Shown here piece by piece: positions 25,167-26,122 of a stretch of DNA of 26,122 nt. Each line of letters begins with the position of its first letter. The first letter of the stretch is position 1. The notes under the pieces were generated by a model. That model saw only the letters and a program-made list of their open reading frames with translations. It had not been told where the DNA came from and did no database searches. Location: NCBI GenBank assembly GCA_002378125.1, contig DFRF01000144.1, positions 1-26,122 of the forward strand, in the 5' to 3' direction. Both the position numbers and the translations under genes were made by a program. This DNA comes from Rhodospirillaceae bacterium UBA3470 (GTDB taxonomy: Bacteria; Pseudomonadota; Alphaproteobacteria; Rhodospirillales; Casp-alpha2).

Positions 25167-25179
25167 AATGGATGTCCCT
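25164..25179 (-). promoter_or_regulatory. Ribosome binding site and TTG start of cysQ
   Basis: AGGGA (25179-25175) stands 8 bp before TTG (25166-25164), 14 bp after the stop of the upstream gene. It decides the unusual TTG start of cysQ. Confidence 0.55.
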
Positions 25180-25180
25180 G

Positions 25181-26122
25181 TTACTGCAGATCGTCTATGG
25201 AAACTGATTCCGTGACAAATCGCCATGCTCTGAAACTATTAGACCAATGGTTGGGCGCTAAGCCAGCCTTCTGTTTAAGGCGACTTACGAAAACGGTTGG
25301 ATCAGACAATTGGCCCCATACCGAGGGTAGGAATAGGGCGCGCCTCGCCCCATCGGCAATCACTAGTCCATCCACGTGCGGCCTTAAATCCGTCATAAAT
25401 TCTTGTTCAGACTTAAATGCCATGGGGCTTTGTGGGCTTAACAAAGAGATAGACAGATCAAGTTCATTGCGCTCCGTTGATGCCAGTGGTGAAAACCTTG
25501 GATCTTTGAAGGCTGCTCGGAAGGCATTGGCGGAGATGTCCGCGACTAATGGTTGGTGTGCTTCAGGTGAACCGATACAGCCCCTGAGTTTCCCGTTTCT
25601 CGTCAACGTGATGAAACATGCACCCGTCTCAAGGAGTTCCGGTGCATGCTTATTGAAATCCACTCGAGCCGGCTGGCCGAGATCGAGCCCATGGTCGATG
25701 GATGCGGCAGCTAAAAGGATCAGCGTAAACCCATGTTCTCGAATAAGGGCCTTGGTTGCTGCGCCAAATTCAGTCTCTCCATCAATGACCGCTGCGGAAG
25801 GTAGGGGTGCGCCGGAACTCGTCTTTTTTCGGATAGTTCTTCCCCACAGGACCTTGGCCATTTGTGACGGCGCGGGCCCATCAAAAAACAGCCATGATCC
25901 ATAACCTACTACGCGGTCTTTTGAGCCTGCCGTGTCACCGGAATTGCGAAGATCCACCATGTCCACGGACATTTTCTTCTCTTTGGCCACCGCCAAAAGC
26001 CCTCCCACGGGGAACCGTCCGCAGGCACCCTGATGGGCGATCTGTGAGGGGTTTAGGTCGAGAATTGCCTTATTGGTCTTGGCATCTATTTCCCGAGCGC
26101 TTTCGTAATCCAAATAGTGGCT
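25181..26122 (-). CDS. MEMO-AMMECR1 fusion protein (AmmeMemoRadiSam B/A type), 5' end outside window
   Basis: The frame is open to the right edge, so the N-terminus is missing and 313 residues are visible. Residues 1-80 match the C-terminal part of MEMO proteins: SHYLDYESAREIDA, then CGRFPVGGLL with the conserved cysteine C34 (in human MEMO1 a cysteine at this position helps bind metal), and VDLRNSGDTAGSKDRVVGYG. A linker leads to an AMMECR1 domain (about 114-305) with the hallmark LRGCIGS (179-185). Separate MEMO and AMMECR1 proteins co-occur with a radical SAM enzyme in the AmmeMemoRadiSam group, whose function is not established. The gene stops 14 bp before cysQ, so they may share a message. 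Confidence 0.88.
   Translation of the reverse strand, partial: SHYLDYESAREIDAKTNKAILDLNPSQIAHQGACGRFPVGGLLAVAKEKKMSVDMVDLRNSGDTAGSKDRVVGYGSWLFFDGPAPSQMAKVLWGRTIRKKTSSGAPLPSAAVIDGETEFGAATKALIREHGFTLILLAAASIDHGLDLGQPARVDFNKHAPELLETGACFITLTRNGKLRGCIGSPEAHQPLVADISANAFRAAFKDPRFSPLASTERNELDLSISLLSPQSPMAFKSEQEFMTDLRPHVDGLVIADGARRALFLPSVWGQLSDPTVFVSRLKQKAGLAPNHWSNSFRAWRFVTESVSIDDLQ

Noticed and set aside
25197..25904. 235-aa open frame on the + strand opposite the AMMECR1 domain
   Set aside because: Antisense to a frame with the LRGCIGS hallmark; no recognisable motif or ribosome binding site.

Overview
The window looks like a chromosomal segment of an alphaproteobacterium, probably Rhodospirillales-like. 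Two conserved alphaproteobacterial gene blocks meet tail to tail. One is fabG-acpP-fabF-mltG-yicC-gmk on the + strand (544-5810). The other is lptF-lptG-lptD-surA-pdxA-rsmA on the - strand (14766-6684), followed by a TauD-type dioxygenase that ends 3 bp from the gmk stop. I assigned families by reading motifs. No database search was possible, so the taxonomic placement is an inference.

Layout: (1) 1-465 is the 3' end of a squalene-cyclase/prenyltransferase-fold protein of the kind common in Planctomycetes and Verrucomicrobia. Its GC3 is clearly higher than that of the genes that follow, and it sits where fabD would be expected. (2) 544-5810 holds fatty acid synthesis, the peptidoglycan lytic transglycosylase MltG, YicC and guanylate kinase. 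There is a strong hairpin between acpP and fabF and a good sigma70-like promoter before yicC. (3) 5814-14766 (-) holds LPS export (LptF, LptG, LptD), the chaperone SurA, PLP synthesis (PdxA), 16S rRNA dimethylation (RsmA) and the dioxygenase. (4) 14853-16625 (-) is an acyl-CoA dehydrogenase of the long DmdC-like type. (5) 16701-19789 (-) is yaaA, an M20-type amidohydrolase, azlC and azlD, nearly all coupled by stop/start overlaps. (6) 19889-20242 (+) is a small Spx/ArsC-like protein. (7) 20455-26122 (-) is a run of a MEMO-AMMECR1 fusion (5' end outside the window), cysQ, a Sua5/TsaC protein, a frameshifted DEDDh exonuclease, a D-2-hydroxyacid dehydrogenase and an unusual PanB homologue.

How the genes work together: block 2 couples acyl chain supply to envelope growth. 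Block 3 moves LPS to the outer membrane and folds the outer-membrane translocon, with vitamin B6 and ribosome maturation genes carried along. Block 5 suggests hydrolysis of N-carbamoyl or ureido amino acids coupled to amino acid export.

Points most worth a second look: the PanB homologue lacks two of the three classical metal ligands; LptD has an N-terminal proline-rich extension with four RPLGxL repeats; the exonuclease is interrupted by one frameshift; the MEMO-AMMECR1 fusion belongs to the poorly understood AmmeMemoRadiSam group; and the left edge may be a transfer or an assembly junction. I saw no tRNA, rRNA, CRISPR array, insertion sequence or phage gene. No stretch over 300 bp lacks a gene.
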